From assembly GCA_016302935.1 (NCBI GenBank), contig JAEDMO010000044.1, forward strand, positions 1 to 6,459: a stretch of DNA of 6,459 nt. The letters are read 5' to 3'. Below the pieces are notes generated by a model. That model worked only from the letters and a program-made list of their open reading frames with translations. It was not told the origin of the DNA and ran no database searches. Made by a program: the position numbers and the translations under genes. Each line of letters starts with the position of its first letter. Within the stretch, counting starts at the first letter, position 1. Below, piece by piece: positions 5,046 to 6,459 of this stretch. Origin of the DNA: Bacilli bacterium (GTDB lineage: Bacteria > Bacillota_I > Bacilli_A > RF39 > UBA660).

Positions 5046-6419
5046 ATGAACGATAAAATTAAAATGCAAGATATCGTAAATTACTGCAAACAATATGGAA
5101 TCATATTCCAAGGAAGTGAAATATATGGAGGACTTGCCAATACTTGGGATTACGGCCCAATAGGCTCTAGAATCAAAAACAACGTCAAAGAAGCTTGGCG
5201 CAAAAGATTTATCCAAGAAAAAGAAAACAGTTATGAAGTAGATGCTGATATTTTAATGCATCCTAAAGTTTGGGAAGCATCAGGACACCTATCTTCATTC
5301 TCTGACCCACTAATAGACTGCAAAAATTGCAAAACTAGACACAGAGTAGATAATCTAATCGATGACTATGATAAAAATGCTCACGCAGATTCAATGACAG
5401 AAGAACAAATGATGAATTACATAAAAGAAAATAAAGTACCTTGTCCAAAATGTGGCAAAAGTGACTATACCGAATTAAGAGAATTCAACCTGATGTTTGA
5501 AACCTATCGTGGAGTAGTAAAAGATTCTAAGAATGTTGTTTACCTAAGACCAGAAAATGCCCAAGGAGAATATGTAAATTATTTAAACGTCCAAAGAACA
5601 ATGAGAGCTAAATTACCATTTTCGATTGGTCAAATAGGTAAAGCCTTCAGAAACGAAATCACTCCCGGAAACTTTACCTTCAGAACTATCGAATTTGAAC
5701 AAATGGAATTCCAAACATTCTGTAAAGAAGGACAAGACTCTGAAATATATAATTTTTATAAAGAATATGGTAAAAAATTCTATACCGATTTAGGCTTAAA
5801 AGTAGAACATCTAAGATTTAAAGACCACGAAAAATTAGCACACTACGCTAAAGAAGCTTGTGATATAGAATATCTATTTCCAAGTGGCTGGGGTGAAATA
5901 AATGGAACCCATAACCGTACTAACTATGATTTAACTAGACATCAAGAATATAGTGGAGTATCTATGCAATATATAGATCCAGAAACAAACGAAAAATTTA
6001 TCCCATATATAATAGAATCAACATATGGCTTAGATAGAACAGTCCTAGCAGTCATCTGTGAATCATACGAAAAAGAAATAATTAGCGAAGAAGATGAAAG
6101 AGAAGTATTAAAAATACATCCATACCTAGCAGCATACAAAGTAGCAGTATTACCACTAATCAAGAAAAAACATCAAGATAAAGCCAAAATGTTAGTTCAA
6201 AAACTAAATAAACATTTTATGGTAACCTATGACGAATCAGGTACCATCGGTAAAAGATATCGTAGACAAGATGCTATAGGAACCCCATTCTGCATTACCG
6301 TAGATGACAACACCATGACCGATGACACCGTAACCATAAGAAATAGAGACACCATGGAACAAGAAACTATCAACATAGATGATTTAATCAGCTACATTGA
6401 AAAAAGAATTAAATTTTAA
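5046..6419 (+). CDS. glyS: Glycyl-tRNA synthetase, single-chain class II
   Basis: 457-residue glycyl-tRNA synthetase of the homodimeric (alpha2) type found in Staphylococcus, mycoplasmas, archaea and eukaryotes, not the two-subunit GlyQ/GlyS form. It attaches glycine to tRNA-Gly. The N-terminus has the family opening GSEIYGGLANTWDYGPIGSRIK (23-44). An insertion with four cysteines follows, C92/C95 and C133/C136, consistent with zinc binding. The class II core shows LRPENAQG (167-174), motif 2 from FRNEITPG (201-208) through R213 and EFEQMEFQTF (216-225), and motif 3 as ESTYGLDR (324-331). The anticodon-binding domain covers about 362-455. Length is normal and no key residue is missing. AAAGGAGG (5032-5039), 6 nt before the ATG, is one of the strongest ribosome binding sites in the window. 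Expression is expected to rise when uncharged tRNA-Gly binds the T-box upstream. No terminator is seen in the 40 bp after the stop. Confidence 0.97.
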   Translation: MNDKIKMQDIVNYCKQYGIIFQGSEIYGGLANTWDYGPIGSRIKNNVKEAWRKRFIQEKENSYEVDADILMHPKVWEASGHLSSFSDPLIDCKNCKTRHRVDNLIDDYDKNAHADSMTEEQMMNYIKENKVPCPKCGKSDYTELREFNLMFETYRGVVKDSKNVVYLRPENAQGEYVNYLNVQRTMRAKLPFSIGQIGKAFRNEITPGNFTFRTIEFEQMEFQTFCKEGQDSEIYNFYKEYGKKFYTDLGLKVEHLRFKDHEKLAHYAKEACDIEYLFPSGWGEINGTHNRTNYDLTRHQEYSGVSMQYIDPETNEKFIPYIIESTYGLDRTVLAVICESYEKEIISEEDEREVLKIHPYLAAYKVAVLPLIKKKHQDKAKMLVQKLNKHFMVTYDESGTIGKRYRRQDAIGTPFCITVDDNTMTDDTVTIRNRDTMEQETINIDDLISYIEKRIKF

Positions 6420-6430
6420 CTAAAAATATC

Positions 6431-6459
6431 TTGATAACCCATCCAATATCTGTTATAAT
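6431..6459 (+). promoter_or_regulatory. Predicted promoter for a gene beyond the right edge
   Basis: TTGATA (6431-6436) and TATAAT (6454-6459) are 17 bp apart, and TGT directly before the -10 makes an extended -10 (TGTTATAAT). Both hexamers and the spacing are the same as at the hemW promoter. The window ends at the last base of the -10 box, so the gene it serves lies outside; it begins 12 bp after the glyS stop, implying a new transcription unit. Confidence 0.78.

Noticed and set aside
5004..5216. Minus-strand reading frame across the T-box and the start of glyS
   Set aside because: It runs through the T-box terminator region and the conserved glyS N-terminus; a shadow frame with no motif.

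Overview
The window is a very AT-rich (by eye under about one third G+C), densely packed stretch of bacterial chromosome with every gene on the + strand. The layout, strong AGGAGG-type ribosome binding sites, a T-box leader, a YqzL-type small gene and the order ybeY-cdd-era-yqzL-recO-glyS point to a low-GC Firmicute or Mollicutes-related lineage. All ten Trp codons are TGG, and no gene contains an in-frame TGA. One gene appears to stop at TGA. The standard code therefore applies, which argues against Mycoplasma/Spiroplasma and fits Acholeplasma-like or uncultured Bacilli (RF39-like) groups. The lineage is inference.

Layout. A near-consensus promoter (TTGATA, 17 bp, TATAAT) opens the window and drives hemW (radical-SAM heme chaperone family). 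A 63-bp gap follows, then a compact run: a VanZ-family membrane protein, ybeY (rRNA-maturation endoribonuclease), cdd (cytidine deaminase), an unrecognised 131-residue soluble protein, era (ribosome-assembly GTPase), a 28-codon yqzL-like gene, and recO (recombination mediator). Gaps inside this run are 2 to 41 bp with one 4-bp overlap, and no convincing terminator separates the genes, so it is probably one operon. In two places the ribosome binding site of the downstream gene forms the last codons of the upstream gene, suggesting translational coupling.

The 193-bp recO-glyS gap holds a second near-consensus promoter and a T-box leader. The leader carries a GGC (glycine) triplet, the T-box core and an antiterminator helix. 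It controls glyS, a single-chain (alpha2-type) glycyl-tRNA synthetase. A third promoter (TTGATA, 17 bp, extended TGTTATAAT) ends exactly at the right edge and must serve a gene outside the window.

Functionally this is mostly a housekeeping region for ribosome biogenesis (ybeY, era), DNA repair (recO), pyrimidine salvage (cdd) and tRNA charging (glyS). No mobile element, CRISPR array, defence system or large repeat was seen. The feature most worth following up is the T-box. From the predicted transcription start to the T-box core it is only about 80 nt, so it cannot contain a canonical full-length Stem I. Its specifier appears to sit in a 7-nt terminal loop, and no conventional competing terminator is obvious. 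Secondary points are the unrecognised 131-residue gene, the 28-residue YqzL, a variant zinc motif in the cytidine deaminase, and the absence of dgkA from its usual place between ybeY and cdd.
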